Shown piece by piece: positions 6,840 to 16,009 of a stretch of DNA of 64,000 bases (positions are counted from its first letter, which is position 1; each line of letters starts with the position of its first letter). Both the position numbers and the translations under genes were made by a program. The notes under the pieces were generated by a model. The model made no database searches and was not told the origin of the DNA. It saw nothing but the letters and a program-made list of their open reading frames with translations. Origin of the DNA: Pseudomonas sp. SDI. Its GTDB lineage: Bacteria; Pseudomonadota; Gammaproteobacteria; Pseudomonadales; Pseudomonadaceae. The stretch covers positions 1 to 64,000 of the forward strand of contig NZ_QETK01000025.1 of assembly GCF_003105155.1 (NCBI RefSeq). Reading direction: 5' to 3'.

Positions 6840-9800
6840 TCAGGCGTCGACCATGGCCATCGCCTCCTCTACGTCCACTGCCACCAGCCGTGAACAGCCC
6901 GGCTCGTGCATGGTTACCCCCATCAACTGATCGGCCATTTCCATGGCGATCTTGTTGTGGGTGATATAGATGAACTGCACCGTCTGACTCATCTCTTTAA
7001 CCAACCGCGCATAGCGACCGACGTTGGCATCGTCCAGCGGCGCATCGACTTCGTCGAGCATGCAGAACGGCGCCGGATTCAATTTGAAAATGGCAAATAC
7101 CAAGGCCAGGGCAGTCAGCGCTTTTTCACCGCCCGAGAGCAAATGAATGGTGCTGTTCTTCTTGCCCGGCGGCCGCGCCATGATCGTTACCCCTGTATCG
7201 AGTAGATCTTCGCCCGTCAGTTCCAGATAAGCGCTGCCACCACCGAAAACTTTTGGGAAAAGCGCCTGTAATCCGGCATTTATCTGATCAAAGGTATCCT
7301 TGAAGCGGTTGCGGGTTTCCTTGTCGATTTTGCGGATGACGTTTTCCAGGGTCTCGAGCGCTTCGACCAGGTCATCGTTCTGCGCATCCAGGTAGCGCTT
7401 GCGCTCGGACTGCTGCTGGTACTCGTCGATGGCCGCCAGGTTGATCGCACCCAGGCGCTGGATACGCCCGTCGATGCGCTCCAGCTCAAGCTCGGCCTCC
7501 TGCTCGCTGGCCCCCTCGGCAAGGGTGGCCAACACGCCGTCGAGGTCGTAGCCGTCGGTGTGCAGTTGCTCCTGCAAGGTCTTGCGGCGCACGCTCAGCC
7601 CCTGCCATTCCATGCGGTGCTGCTCCAGCTGGCTGCGCAACAGTTGTGCCTGCTGTTCGGCCTGGGTCCGGCGCTTCTCGGCGTCGCGCAGTTCACGGTC
7701 GGCTTCGTCCATGTGCAGGCGGGCCTGACGCATTTCCTCGTCGACGCTCATGCGCTTTTCCAGCAGTTCTTCGAGTTTCAGACGCAGCTCTTCCAGCGGC
7801 GCCTCGCCCTCCTCCAGGCCCAAGCTCAACTGCTCGCGCTTTTCCGTCAGGCGTTCGGCCTGCAGTTCCAGGCGCTCCAGGGCCTGACGGGTAGAATCGT
7901 GCTGGGCGCGCAACGACCCCAGGCGCACCGCCAGTTGATGACCGTGATCCTTGTGCTGGCGGGCCTCCTGGCGCACGCGGTCGAGGCGCTCGCGCAACTG
8001 GTCGCGCTGGGCCAGCAGTCGCTCACGCTGCTCGGTGTCCTGGGCCATCAGGTCGAGGGCGTCCTGCAATTGCAGACGCGACTCGCCGAGGCTTTCGTGT
8101 TCGAGGGCGCGTTGTTCGAGCATTTCCGCCAGCTCTTCTTCCAGACGCTGACGCCGCAGGCTCAACTGCTCGGCGCGGGCCTTGCCGGCGGACAGCCGGG
8201 CCTTCAGCTCGCCCTGCTGGCGCGCCTCGTCCTGACTGCGCCGGCGCAGCTGTTCGCGCCCCTCTTCCAGCTCGCGCTGCTGTTCACGCAGGGCCAGCAG
8301 TTGTGCTTCAAGTGCTTCGAGGTTGGCCGCGAGGGTTTCGCGCTCAAGGCCCAGTTGCTCCAGCTCCTGGCCACGCGCCAGTACGCCGCCCTGGGCGTCG
8401 CTGGCGCGGTTGACGCGCAGGAAGTGCCGGCCGACCCAGTAGCCATCGCGACTGATCAGGCTGACGCCGTCAGCCAGTTGGCTGCGCGCAGCCAGTGCGG
8501 CTTGCAAGGTTTCCACCGGGCGCACCTTGCCCAGCCACGGGCTCAGGTCGAGTGTGCTCTGCACCTTGTCCAGCAAGCTGCCCGCCACCCCGGCGCCCGC
8601 TGTGCCAGACTCGATCAGACGCAGGTCACCCTGGCTGAAATCGCCCAGCTCCAGGCCGCCGAGATCGTCGACCAGCACCGCCTGCAGGTCGGCACCGAGC
8701 ACGGTTTCCACCGCCAGCTCCCAACCGGCGTCCACCCGCAGACCTTCGGCCAGCCGTGGGCGCTGTTCCAGGCCCTGCTCGCGCAACCACTGCGCGGTGC
8801 CACTGTCGGGATCGAGCGCGGCCTGTTGCAAGGCCTCCAGCGACGCCAGCCGCCCGCCCAGACGTTGCAGCTCGCCTTGCGCCTGCTGCTGGGCCTGGGT
8901 GGCCTGCTGCAGGCGCTCGCGCAGGGCGTCGAGGCGCTCGCCGGCTTGCAGCTCTTCAAGCTGAAGGTCTTCCAGCAGCAGTTCGCTGCTGGCCAGTTGT
9001 TCGCTCAGTTCGAGGATCGCTGCGTCTTCCGGGTCGGCACTGAGCTGATCGCGCTCTTCGCTCAACTTGCGCTGGCGCTCGGCAACCCGTTCCAGGCTCT
9101 GCTCCAACTGCTGGATGCGCGACTGCTGCACCTCGGCCTGACGGCGCGGCTCGGCGGAGCGGCTGTTGAAGGTATCCCACTGCTCCTGCCAGCCGTGCAT
9201 GGTGGCTTCGGCTTCTTCCAGGGTGGCCGCGGCTTCTTCGGCGGCGGCCAGGGTCAGTTCCTGTTCCGGTTCGAGCATTTCCAGCTCTTCGCCGAGGGTC
9301 GCCAGCAAGGTGCGGTCATGGCCCAGGTGCGACTCGGTTTCCAGGCGCGAACGCTCGGCTTCCTTGAAGTCGTCCTGCAACTGGCGCAGGCGCTGCTGGC
9401 CATGCTGGATGTTCTGCTCGACCCGGGCGATGTCGCCGCCCACCGAATAGAAGCGCCCCTGCACCAGGCTGAAGCGTTCCGACAGGTCGTGGTGACCATC
9501 GCGCAGGCGCTCAATGCTCGCATCGGCATTGCGCTGCTCGGCCACCAAGGCCTCGAAGGCGATTTCCTGATCGGCGATGATCGCCTCGCGCTGGCCGACC
9601 TGGTCGTGCAGCGCCTGCCAGCGCAGGGCGGCCAGTTGGGCCTTGAGCTGACGCTCCTCGGCCTTGTATTCCTTGTATTTCTCCGCCGCCTGGGCCTGCC
9701 GGTGCAGGCGTTCGAGCTGGCGTTCGAGCTCTTCGCGCAGGTCGGTCAGGCGCTCCAGGTTCTCGTGGGTGCGGCGGATACGGTTTTCGGTCTCGCGGCG

Positions 9801-10328
9801 GCGCTCCTTGTACTTGGAGATACCGGCGGCTTCTTCGATGAAGTTGCGCAGTTCTTCGGGCTTGGCCTCGATCAGCTTGGAGATCATCCCCTGTTCGATG
9901 ATCGAGTAGCTGCGCGGGCCCAGGCCGGTGCCGAGGAAGATATCGGTGATATCGCGGCGCCGGCACTTGGCGCCGTTCAGGTAATAGGTGTTCTGCGCGT
10001 CGCGGGTCACCTTGCGGCGGATAGAGATTTCCGCGTAGGCGGCGTATTCGCCGACCAGGGTATTGTCGCTGTTGTCGAACACCAGCTCGATGCTCGCCTG
10101 GCTGACCGGCTTGCGGCTGGTCGAGCCATTGAAGATGACGTCGGTCATCGACTCGCCACGCAGGTTTTTTGCCGAGCTTTCGCCCATCACCCAGCGCACG
10201 GCGTCGATGATGTTGGATTTGCCGCAGCCGTTGGGGCCGACCACGGCCGCCATGTTGCTGGGGAAATTGACGGTGGTCGGGTCGACGAACGACTTGAACC
10301 CCGCCAGGCGAATGCACTTCAGGCGCAT
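6840..10328 (-). CDS. smc: Chromosome segregation ATPase SMC
   Basis: This is the structural-maintenance-of-chromosomes ATPase that, with ScpA and ScpB, compacts and segregates the chromosome. The 1162-residue protein has the full SMC plan. The N-terminal Walker A is GPNGCGKSNIID (about 31-42). A long coiled coil (about 165-490, rich in Gln, Glu, Leu and Arg) leads to the hinge (about 500-640, VLGADLQAVLVDDL and GYWVGRHFLRVN). A second coiled coil (about 650-990) precedes the C-terminal signature LSGGEKALTALAL and Walker B CMLDEVDAPLDD. It starts two bases after the GntR-family gene upstream, so the two are probably co-transcribed. Confidence 0.98.
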   Translation of the reverse strand: MRLKCIRLAGFKSFVDPTTVNFPSNMAAVVGPNGCGKSNIIDAVRWVMGESSAKNLRGESMTDVIFNGSTSRKPVSQASIELVFDNSDNTLVGEYAAYAEISIRRKVTRDAQNTYYLNGAKCRRRDITDIFLGTGLGPRSYSIIEQGMISKLIEAKPEELRNFIEEAAGISKYKERRRETENRIRRTHENLERLTDLREELERQLERLHRQAQAAEKYKEYKAEERQLKAQLAALRWQALHDQVGQREAIIADQEIAFEALVAEQRNADASIERLRDGHHDLSERFSLVQGRFYSVGGDIARVEQNIQHGQQRLRQLQDDFKEAERSRLETESHLGHDRTLLATLGEELEMLEPEQELTLAAAEEAAATLEEAEATMHGWQEQWDTFNSRSAEPRRQAEVQQSRIQQLEQSLERVAERQRKLSEERDQLSADPEDAAILELSEQLASSELLLEDLQLEELQAGERLDALRERLQQATQAQQQAQGELQRLGGRLASLEALQQAALDPDSGTAQWLREQGLEQRPRLAEGLRVDAGWELAVETVLGADLQAVLVDDLGGLELGDFSQGDLRLIESGTAGAGVAGSLLDKVQSTLDLSPWLGKVRPVETLQAALAARSQLADGVSLISRDGYWVGRHFLRVNRASDAQGGVLARGQELEQLGLERETLAANLEALEAQLLALREQQRELEEGREQLRRRSQDEARQQGELKARLSAGKARAEQLSLRRQRLEEELAEMLEQRALEHESLGESRLQLQDALDLMAQDTEQRERLLAQRDQLRERLDRVRQEARQHKDHGHQLAVRLGSLRAQHDSTRQALERLELQAERLTEKREQLSLGLEEGEAPLEELRLKLEELLEKRMSVDEEMRQARLHMDEADRELRDAEKRRTQAEQQAQLLRSQLEQHRMEWQGLSVRRKTLQEQLHTDGYDLDGVLATLAEGASEQEAELELERIDGRIQRLGAINLAAIDEYQQQSERKRYLDAQNDDLVEALETLENVIRKIDKETRNRFKDTFDQINAGLQALFPKVFGGGSAYLELTGEDLLDTGVTIMARPPGKKNSTIHLLSGGEKALTALALVFAIFKLNPAPFCMLDEVDAPLDDANVGRYARLVKEMSQTVQFIYITHNKIAMEMADQLMGVTMHEPGCSRLVAVDVEEAMAMVDA

Positions 10329-10330
10329 GC

Positions 10331-10990
10331 TTAGGCAGGCACCAGGGCGCCCAGTACCACCAGGCAGCTGCGTTCGCAGTAGGCCGTGAGCACCTCACGA
10401 ATACGCGGCTGGTCATTGGCCACCACGGCAGCCAGCAAGTTGGCGAACAGCTCGAGGAACTCGCCCATCTCGGCCTTGCGCTGGTCCAGCGCCAGGTAGT
10501 AATTGCGGCTCATCGCCGGCTGCAGGTTCTCGACGGTTTCCTGCAGGTACGGGTTGTTGGCGAACGGATAGGCCGCCCGCATCACGGCAAAGCTGTCTTC
10601 GACGAAGGCGCGGATGTCCTGGCGTTCGCAGGCGTCCTGCAGGCGCTGCTGGATTTCGAGGAACGGCCACAGGTCGGCATCGCTGCGTCGGCCATGGGCC
10701 ACCGCGTTGGCCAGCAGGATGTACAGCTCGCTCATCAGCGTGCAGAGGCTGCGCACGTTGTGCTCATTGAGCTCGGTAACGTGGGCGCCGCGGCGCGGCA
10801 GGATGGTCACCAGGTGGCGTCGCTCAAGGATCAGCAGCGCTTCGCGCACCGAACCACGGCTGACATTCAACGCCTGGGTGACTTTCAGCTCCTGGATACG
10901 TTCGGCAGGCTTGAGCTCACCGCGAATGATCCGCTCGGCCAGGTAATGGGCAATTTGCTCGGAGAGGCTGTCCGGCGCCTTGAACGTCAT
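10331..10990 (-). CDS. GntR-family (FCD/FadR subfamily) regulator beside the xanthine dehydrogenase genes
   Basis: This 219-residue regulator has an N-terminal winged helix-turn-helix (about 8-75, with QELKVTQALNVSRGSVREAL as recognition region) and an all-helical C-terminal FCD ligand domain (about 85-210). Regulators of this type bind small acids or purine-like ligands and leave their operator when bound. The gene is divergent from xdhABC-guaD, suggesting control of purine oxidation, perhaps through the tandem TGAC-N6-GTCA sites before xdhA. It also lies two bases before smc in the same direction. Ligand and targets are inferred from position only. Confidence 0.88.
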   Translation of the reverse strand: MTFKAPDSLSEQIAHYLAERIIRGELKPAERIQELKVTQALNVSRGSVREALLILERRHLVTILPRRGAHVTELNEHNVRSLCTLMSELYILLANAVAHGRRSDADLWPFLEIQQRLQDACERQDIRAFVEDSFAVMRAAYPFANNPYLQETVENLQPAMSRNYYLALDQRKAEMGEFLELFANLLAAVVANDQPRIREVLTAYCERSCLVVLGALVPA

Positions 10991-11173
10991 GGTTTTCCTT
11001 CAAAATCATTGAACTGTGCACAAGCGCGGATTGTAGCGCACTTGCCCGGCCCTCGCGCAGGGGCAGCAGCGCAGAAGTTGGCACGAATGCCGCAAAACAT
11101 TCGCCTGCCGCCAGGGGTTCTATGCTCAAGGGACAGGTTGGCGAAAGGCGCTAGTGCTTGCACGCGCAAAAAC

Positions 11174-11225
11174 TTGACCTTTAAGTCAGAAAACAATTGA
11201 CCGAAAAGTCAGGGCTGAATAAAGT
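11174..11225 (+). promoter_or_regulatory. xdhA promoter with two tandem palindromic operator candidates
   Basis: Two copies of TGAC-N6-GTCA occur at 11175-11188 and 11198-11211, with starts 23 bases apart. The second sits inside a promoter-like element: TTGACC (11197-11202), 17-base spacer, TAAAGT (11220-11225). Overlap with the -35 and spacer suggests repression. The divergent GntR regulator is the obvious candidate binder, by inference. Confidence 0.5.
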
Positions 11226-11271
11226 CAGTGCCAGTCCGCTCAACAACAATAATTCGCTTGTGAGGCCTTCC

Positions 11272-12726
11272 GTGATCCAGTTTCTATTTAACCAGGAGCT
11301 GCGCAGTGAGCATGCCCTGGATCCCAATCTGACGGTGCTTGAGTACCTGCGCGAGCATCTGGGTAAATCCGGCACCAAGGAAGGCTGCGCCAGCGGCGAT
11401 TGCGGTGCCTGCACAGTGGTGGTTGGCGAGCTTCAGATCGATGCCAGCGGCGCCGAGCATCTGCGCTACCGCAGTCTCAACGCGTGCCTGACCTTCGTTT
11501 CCTCGCTGCATGGCAAACAGCTGATCAGCGTCGAAGGGCTCAAGCACGAAGGCAAGCTGCACAGCGTGCAACAGGCAATGGCCGACTGCCACGGCTCGCA
11601 GTGCGGCTTCTGTACGCCGGGCTTCGTCATGTCGCTGTTTGCCCTGCAAAAGAACAGCGATGCACCGGACCTGCACAAGGCCCAGGAAGCCCTGGCCGGC
11701 AATCTCTGCCGCTGCACCGGCTACCGGCCGATTCTGGATGCCGCCAAGCAGGCCTGCTGCCAGGCCCAGCCGGACCAGTTCGACAGCGCCGCAGCGCAGA
11801 CTATCGCCCGCCTCAAGGCCATCGCGCCGAAAGAAACCGGTGAACTCAACAGTGGCGACAAGCGCTGCCTGGTGCCGCTGACCGTCGCCGACCTGGCCGA
11901 CCTCTACGGCTCGCACCCGGAAGCCCGCCTGCTCGCCGGCGGTACCGACCTGGCACTGGAAGTGACCCAGTTCCACAAAACCCTGCCGGTGATGATCTAT
12001 GTCGGCAACGTCGCCGAACTCAAGCGCGTCGAGCACAGCGCCACGCACATCGAGATCGGCGCGGCTACCCCGCTCACCGACTGCTACGAGGCGCTGAGCA
12101 GCGAGTACCCGGACTTCGGCGAACTGCTGCACCGCTTCGCCTCGTTGCAAATCCGCAACCAGGGCACCCTGGGCGGCAACATCGGCAACGCCTCGCCGAT
12201 TGGCGACTCGCCGCCCCTGCTGATCGCGCTCGGTGCGCAGATTGTTCTGCGCAAGGGCGAAAACACGCGCACGCTGAACCTGGAAGACTATTTCATCGAC
12301 TACCGGATCACCGCGCGCCAGGAAAGCGAGTTCATCGAGAAGATCATCGTGCCACGCGCCAGCGCCGAATGGACGTTCCGCGCCTACAAGGTGTCCAAGC
12401 GCCTGGACGACGATATCTCCGCAGTCTGCGCCGCGTTCAACCTGCAACTGGACAACGGCATCGTCAGCGACGCGCGCTTGGCCTTTGGCGGTATGGCGGC
12501 GATCCCGAAACGGGCCCGCGCCTGCGAAGCCGCGCTACGCGGCAAGCCCTGGAACCAGGCCGCCATCGAGCGCGCCTGCCAGGCCCTGGCCGAGGACTTC
12601 ACGCCGCTCTCGGACTTCCGCGCCAGCAAGGAATACCGCCTGCTCGGTGCGCAGAACCTGCTGCGCAAATACTTCATCGAACTGCAAACGCCGCACATCG
12701 AAACCCGGGTGACCGCTTATGTCTAA
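11272..12726 (+). CDS. xdhA: Xanthine dehydrogenase, iron-sulfur and FAD subunit
   Basis: This is the small subunit of molybdenum xanthine dehydrogenase, which oxidises hypoxanthine and xanthine to urate. About residues 1-90 form the plant-type [2Fe-2S] domain (CASGDCGACTVV). A second [2Fe-2S] domain follows (CGFCTPGFVM and LCRCTGYRPI). The FAD-binding domain (about 190-370) has LLAGGTDLALEV and NQGTLGGNIGNASPIGDSPP, and a CO-dehydrogenase-type flavoprotein C-terminal domain closes the chain. The frame is open further upstream, but GTG 11272 matches the family N-terminus (I-Q-F-L-F-N-Q-E-L-R follows it) and has GAGG eight bases before, giving 484 residues. It overlaps xdhB by eight bases. Confidence 0.96.
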   Translation: MIQFLFNQELRSEHALDPNLTVLEYLREHLGKSGTKEGCASGDCGACTVVVGELQIDASGAEHLRYRSLNACLTFVSSLHGKQLISVEGLKHEGKLHSVQQAMADCHGSQCGFCTPGFVMSLFALQKNSDAPDLHKAQEALAGNLCRCTGYRPILDAAKQACCQAQPDQFDSAAAQTIARLKAIAPKETGELNSGDKRCLVPLTVADLADLYGSHPEARLLAGGTDLALEVTQFHKTLPVMIYVGNVAELKRVEHSATHIEIGAATPLTDCYEALSSEYPDFGELLHRFASLQIRNQGTLGGNIGNASPIGDSPPLLIALGAQIVLRKGENTRTLNLEDYFIDYRITARQESEFIEKIIVPRASAEWTFRAYKVSKRLDDDISAVCAAFNLQLDNGIVSDARLAFGGMAAIPKRARACEAALRGKPWNQAAIERACQALAEDFTPLSDFRASKEYRLLGAQNLLRKYFIELQTPHIETRVTAYV

Positions 12727-15118
12727 CCATCATCACGTCGCCAAGAGCCAGGCGGAACTGGCCGCGCTGTTCAGCCAGGACCTGACCACCGGGGTCGGCC
12801 GCAGCATCAAGCACGACAGCGCCGACAAGCAGGTCGCCGGCGAAGCCACCTACATCGACGACCGCCTCGAATACCCGAACCAGTTGCACGTCTATGCGCG
12901 GATGTCCGACCGCGCCCACGCGCGCATCCTGAGCATCGACACCCGCCCGTGCTACGCCATCGATGGCGTGCGCCTGGTGATCACCCATGAAGACATTCCC
13001 GGCCTGAAAGACATCGGCCCGGTGATGCCCGGCGACCCGCTGCTGGCCATCGACGTGGTCGAGTTCGTCGGCCAGCCGGTGCTCGCCGTCGCTGCCCGCG
13101 ACCTCGATACCGCGCGTCGCGCAGCGATGGCCGCGATCATTGAATACGAGGACCTGGAGCCGGTGCTGGACGTGGTCCAGGCACTGCGCAAGAAGCACTT
13201 CGTGCTCGACACCCACACGCACAAGCGCGGCGACTCGAACCGCGCCCTGGCCAGCGCTCCGCACCGCGTGCAGGGCACCCTGCACATCGGTGGCCAGGAA
13301 CACTTCTACCTGGAAACCCAGATTTCCTCGGTGATGCCCACCGAAGACGGCGGGATGATCGTCTACTGCTCCACGCAGAACCCGACCGAAGTGCAGAAGC
13401 TGGTGGCCGAAGTGCTCGACGTACCGATGCACAAGATCGTCGTCGACATGCGCCGCATGGGCGGCGGTTTCGGCGGCAAGGAAACCCAGGCAGCCAGCCC
13501 GGCCTGCCTCTGCGCGGTGATTGCACGGATCACCGGCCAGCCGACCAAGATGCGCCTGCCGCGCGTCGAAGACATGCTGATGACCGGCAAGCGTCACCCG
13601 TTCTATGTCGAGTATGACGTCGGCTTCGACGACAACGGCCGCCTGCACGGAATCAACCTCGACCTGGCCGGGAACTGTGGCTACTCGCCGGACCTCTCGG
13701 CGTCCATCGTCGACCGGGCCATGTTCCACTCCGACAACGCCTATTACCTGGGCGATGCCACGGTCAACGGTTTCCGCTGCAAGACCAACACCGCGTCGAA
13801 CACCGCCTACCGTGGCTTCGGCGGCCCGCAGGGGATGGTCGCCATCGAGGAAGTGATGGACCGCATCGCCCGCCATCTGGTACTCGACCCGCTGGCGGTG
13901 CGCAAGGCCAACTACTACGGCAAGACCGAGCGCAACATCACCCACTACTACCAGACCGTCGAGCACAACATGCTTGAGGAAATGACCGCCGAGCTCGAAG
14001 CCAGCGCCGACTACCAGCAGCGCCGCGAATCGATCCGGCGCTTCAACGCCAACAGCCCGATCCTGAAAAAGGGCCTGGCGCTGACCCCGGTGAAGTTCGG
14101 CATCTCGTTCACCGCAACCTTCCTCAACCAGGCCGGCGCACTGGTGCACATCTACACCGACGGCAGTATCCACCTCAACCACGGCGGCACCGAGATGGGC
14201 CAGGGCCTGAACACCAAGGTGGCGCAGGTGGTGGCCGAGGTGTTCCAGGTGGATGTCGGGCGCATCCAGATCACCGCGACCAACACCGACAAGGTGCCGA
14301 ACACCTCGCCGACGGCGGCCTCCAGCGGCGCCGACCTGAACGGCAAGGCGGCGCAGAACGCCGCGCAGATCATCAAGCAGCGCCTGGTCGAGTTTGCCGC
14401 ACGACACTACAAGGTGACCGAGGAAGACGTCGAGTTCCGCAACGGCCATGTGCGCGTGCGTGACGAGATCCTCACCTTCGAAACCCTGATCCAGCAGGCG
14501 TACTTCGGCCAGGTATCGCTGTCGAGTACCGGCTTCTACCGCACGCCGAAGATCTTCTACGACCGCAGCCAGGCGCGCGGCCGGCCGTTCTATTACTACG
14601 CCTTCGGCGCGGCCTGCGCCGAGGTGATCGTCGACACCCTGACCGGCGAGTACAAGATGCTGCGCACCGACATCCTGCATGACGTCGGTGCCTCGCTGAA
14701 CCCGGCCATCGACATCGGCCAGGTGGAAGGCGGCTACATCCAGGGCATGGGCTGGCTGACCACCGAGGAACTGGTGTGGAACGCCAAGGGCAAACTGATG
14801 ACCAATGGCCCGGCCAGCTACAAGATCCCGGCGGTGGCCGACATGCCACTCGACCTGCGGGTGAAGCTGGTGGAAAACCGCAAGAACCCGGAAGACACGG
14901 TGTTCCACTCCAAGGCGGTCGGCGAGCCACCGTTCATGCTTGGGATCGCGCCGTGGTGTGCCCTGAAGGACGCCGTGGCGAGCCTGGCCGACTACAGCGT
15001 GCAACCGCTGATCGACGCCCCGGCGACGCCGGAGCGGGTGCTCTGGGGTTGCGAGCAAATGCGCAAGGTGGTGGCGGCCCGCGCGGCGGCCGCCGAGGTT
15101 GAGACAGTGACGCCGTGA
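12719..15118 (+). CDS. xdhB: Xanthine dehydrogenase, molybdenum-binding subunit
   Basis: This is the large catalytic subunit (799 residues) carrying the molybdopterin site where purine hydroxylation occurs. The N-terminal a/b hammerhead domain (about 30-150) is followed by the molybdenum-binding domain. Visible motifs include MGGGFGGKETQAA, NTAYRGFGGPQGM, HGGTEMGQGLNTK and, near the C-terminus, AVGEPPFMLG, whose Glu corresponds to the catalytic base of the family. It overlaps xdhA by eight bases and is followed by xdhC after 35 bases, so the three form one operon. Length and motifs indicate an intact enzyme. Confidence 0.97.
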   Translation: MSNHHHVAKSQAELAALFSQDLTTGVGRSIKHDSADKQVAGEATYIDDRLEYPNQLHVYARMSDRAHARILSIDTRPCYAIDGVRLVITHEDIPGLKDIGPVMPGDPLLAIDVVEFVGQPVLAVAARDLDTARRAAMAAIIEYEDLEPVLDVVQALRKKHFVLDTHTHKRGDSNRALASAPHRVQGTLHIGGQEHFYLETQISSVMPTEDGGMIVYCSTQNPTEVQKLVAEVLDVPMHKIVVDMRRMGGGFGGKETQAASPACLCAVIARITGQPTKMRLPRVEDMLMTGKRHPFYVEYDVGFDDNGRLHGINLDLAGNCGYSPDLSASIVDRAMFHSDNAYYLGDATVNGFRCKTNTASNTAYRGFGGPQGMVAIEEVMDRIARHLVLDPLAVRKANYYGKTERNITHYYQTVEHNMLEEMTAELEASADYQQRRESIRRFNANSPILKKGLALTPVKFGISFTATFLNQAGALVHIYTDGSIHLNHGGTEMGQGLNTKVAQVVAEVFQVDVGRIQITATNTDKVPNTSPTAASSGADLNGKAAQNAAQIIKQRLVEFAARHYKVTEEDVEFRNGHVRVRDEILTFETLIQQAYFGQVSLSSTGFYRTPKIFYDRSQARGRPFYYYAFGAACAEVIVDTLTGEYKMLRTDILHDVGASLNPAIDIGQVEGGYIQGMGWLTTEELVWNAKGKLMTNGPASYKIPAVADMPLDLRVKLVENRKNPEDTVFHSKAVGEPPFMLGIAPWCALKDAVASLADYSVQPLIDAPATPERVLWGCEQMRKVVAARAAAAEVETVTP

Positions 15119-15153
15119 TGAGGCCAGCCCAGAGCCAAAAAGGTAACTGACTT

Positions 15154-15999
15154 ATGCACACCTGGATCAACGCCCTCGCCGACCTGCACGACCGCGGCGA
15201 ACCCTGCGTACTGGTGACCATCATCGAAGAGCGCGGCTCGACCCCGCGCAATGCCGGTTCGAAAATGGTCGTCAGTGCCAGCCAACTGTTCGACACCATC
15301 GGTGGCGGCCACCTGGAATACAAGGCCATGCACATCGCCCGGCAGATGCTCAGCGAAGGCCGCCAGAACACTCACCTGGAGCGCTTCAGCCTGGGCGCCA
15401 GCCTCGGCCAGTGCTGCGGCGGCGCCACCGTGCTGCTGTTCGAACCGATGGGCGGCGTGCAGGCGCAGATCGCCGTGTTCGGCGCAGGCCATGTCGGCCG
15501 CGCTCTGGTACCCTTGCTCGCCGCGTTGCCCTGCCGGGTGCGCTGGATCGATTCCCGCGAGCAGGAATTCCCTGCGGTGATTCCCGCCGGGGTCAGCAAG
15601 ATCGTCAGCGAAGAACCGGTCGACGAGGTCGACGACCTGCCCCCGGGCAGCTACTGCATCGTCATGACCCACAATCATCAGTTGGACCTGGAACTGACCG
15701 CCGCCCTGCTCAAACGTAACGATTTCACCTGGTTCGGCCTGATCGGCTCGAAGACCAAACGGGTCAAGTTCGAGCACCGCCTGCTCGAACGCGGGTTTAC
15801 CGCCGAGCAGTTGCAACGCCTGCGCTGCCCGATGGGTATCGCCGAGGTGAAAGGCAAGCTGCCGATCGAGATCGCCGTGTCCATCGCCGGCGAAATCATC
15901 GCCACCTACAACGCCAGCTTTGGCCAGCACAACCCGGCCGCCAATGCTGAACCCATTGCCCAATTGCTGCCGCCGTCACGGCGCAGCCAAGCCATTTGA
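15154..15999 (+). CDS. xdhC: Xanthine dehydrogenase accessory protein XdhC
   Basis: XdhC binds molybdenum cofactor, promotes its sulfuration and hands it to XdhB. The 281-residue product has an N-terminal XdhC/CoxI domain (about 1-75, including GSTPRNAGSKMVV and GGGHLEYKA). A C-terminal Rossmann-like domain (about 100-235) contains IAVFGAGHVGRALVPLL and ending motifs GLIGSKTKR. It lies in the xdhAB operon and its stop is ten bases before guaD. It is needed for active dehydrogenase in other bacteria; no unusual features seen. Confidence 0.95.
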   Translation: MHTWINALADLHDRGEPCVLVTIIEERGSTPRNAGSKMVVSASQLFDTIGGGHLEYKAMHIARQMLSEGRQNTHLERFSLGASLGQCCGGATVLLFEPMGGVQAQIAVFGAGHVGRALVPLLAALPCRVRWIDSREQEFPAVIPAGVSKIVSEEPVDEVDDLPPGSYCIVMTHNHQLDLELTAALLKRNDFTWFGLIGSKTKRVKFEHRLLERGFTAEQLQRLRCPMGIAEVKGKLPIEIAVSIAGEIIATYNASFGQHNPAANAEPIAQLLPPSRRSQAI

Positions 16000-16009
16000 C
16001 GAGAGCCTT

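Noticed and set aside
7560..10334. Very long plus-strand frame across smc, Gln- and Leu-rich
   Set aside because: Antisense to the smc coiled coil; repetitive composition mirrors the sense codons.
12674..15058. Long minus-strand frame opposite xdhB
   Set aside because: Shadow of xdhB with His/Val/Gly bias and no recognisable domain.
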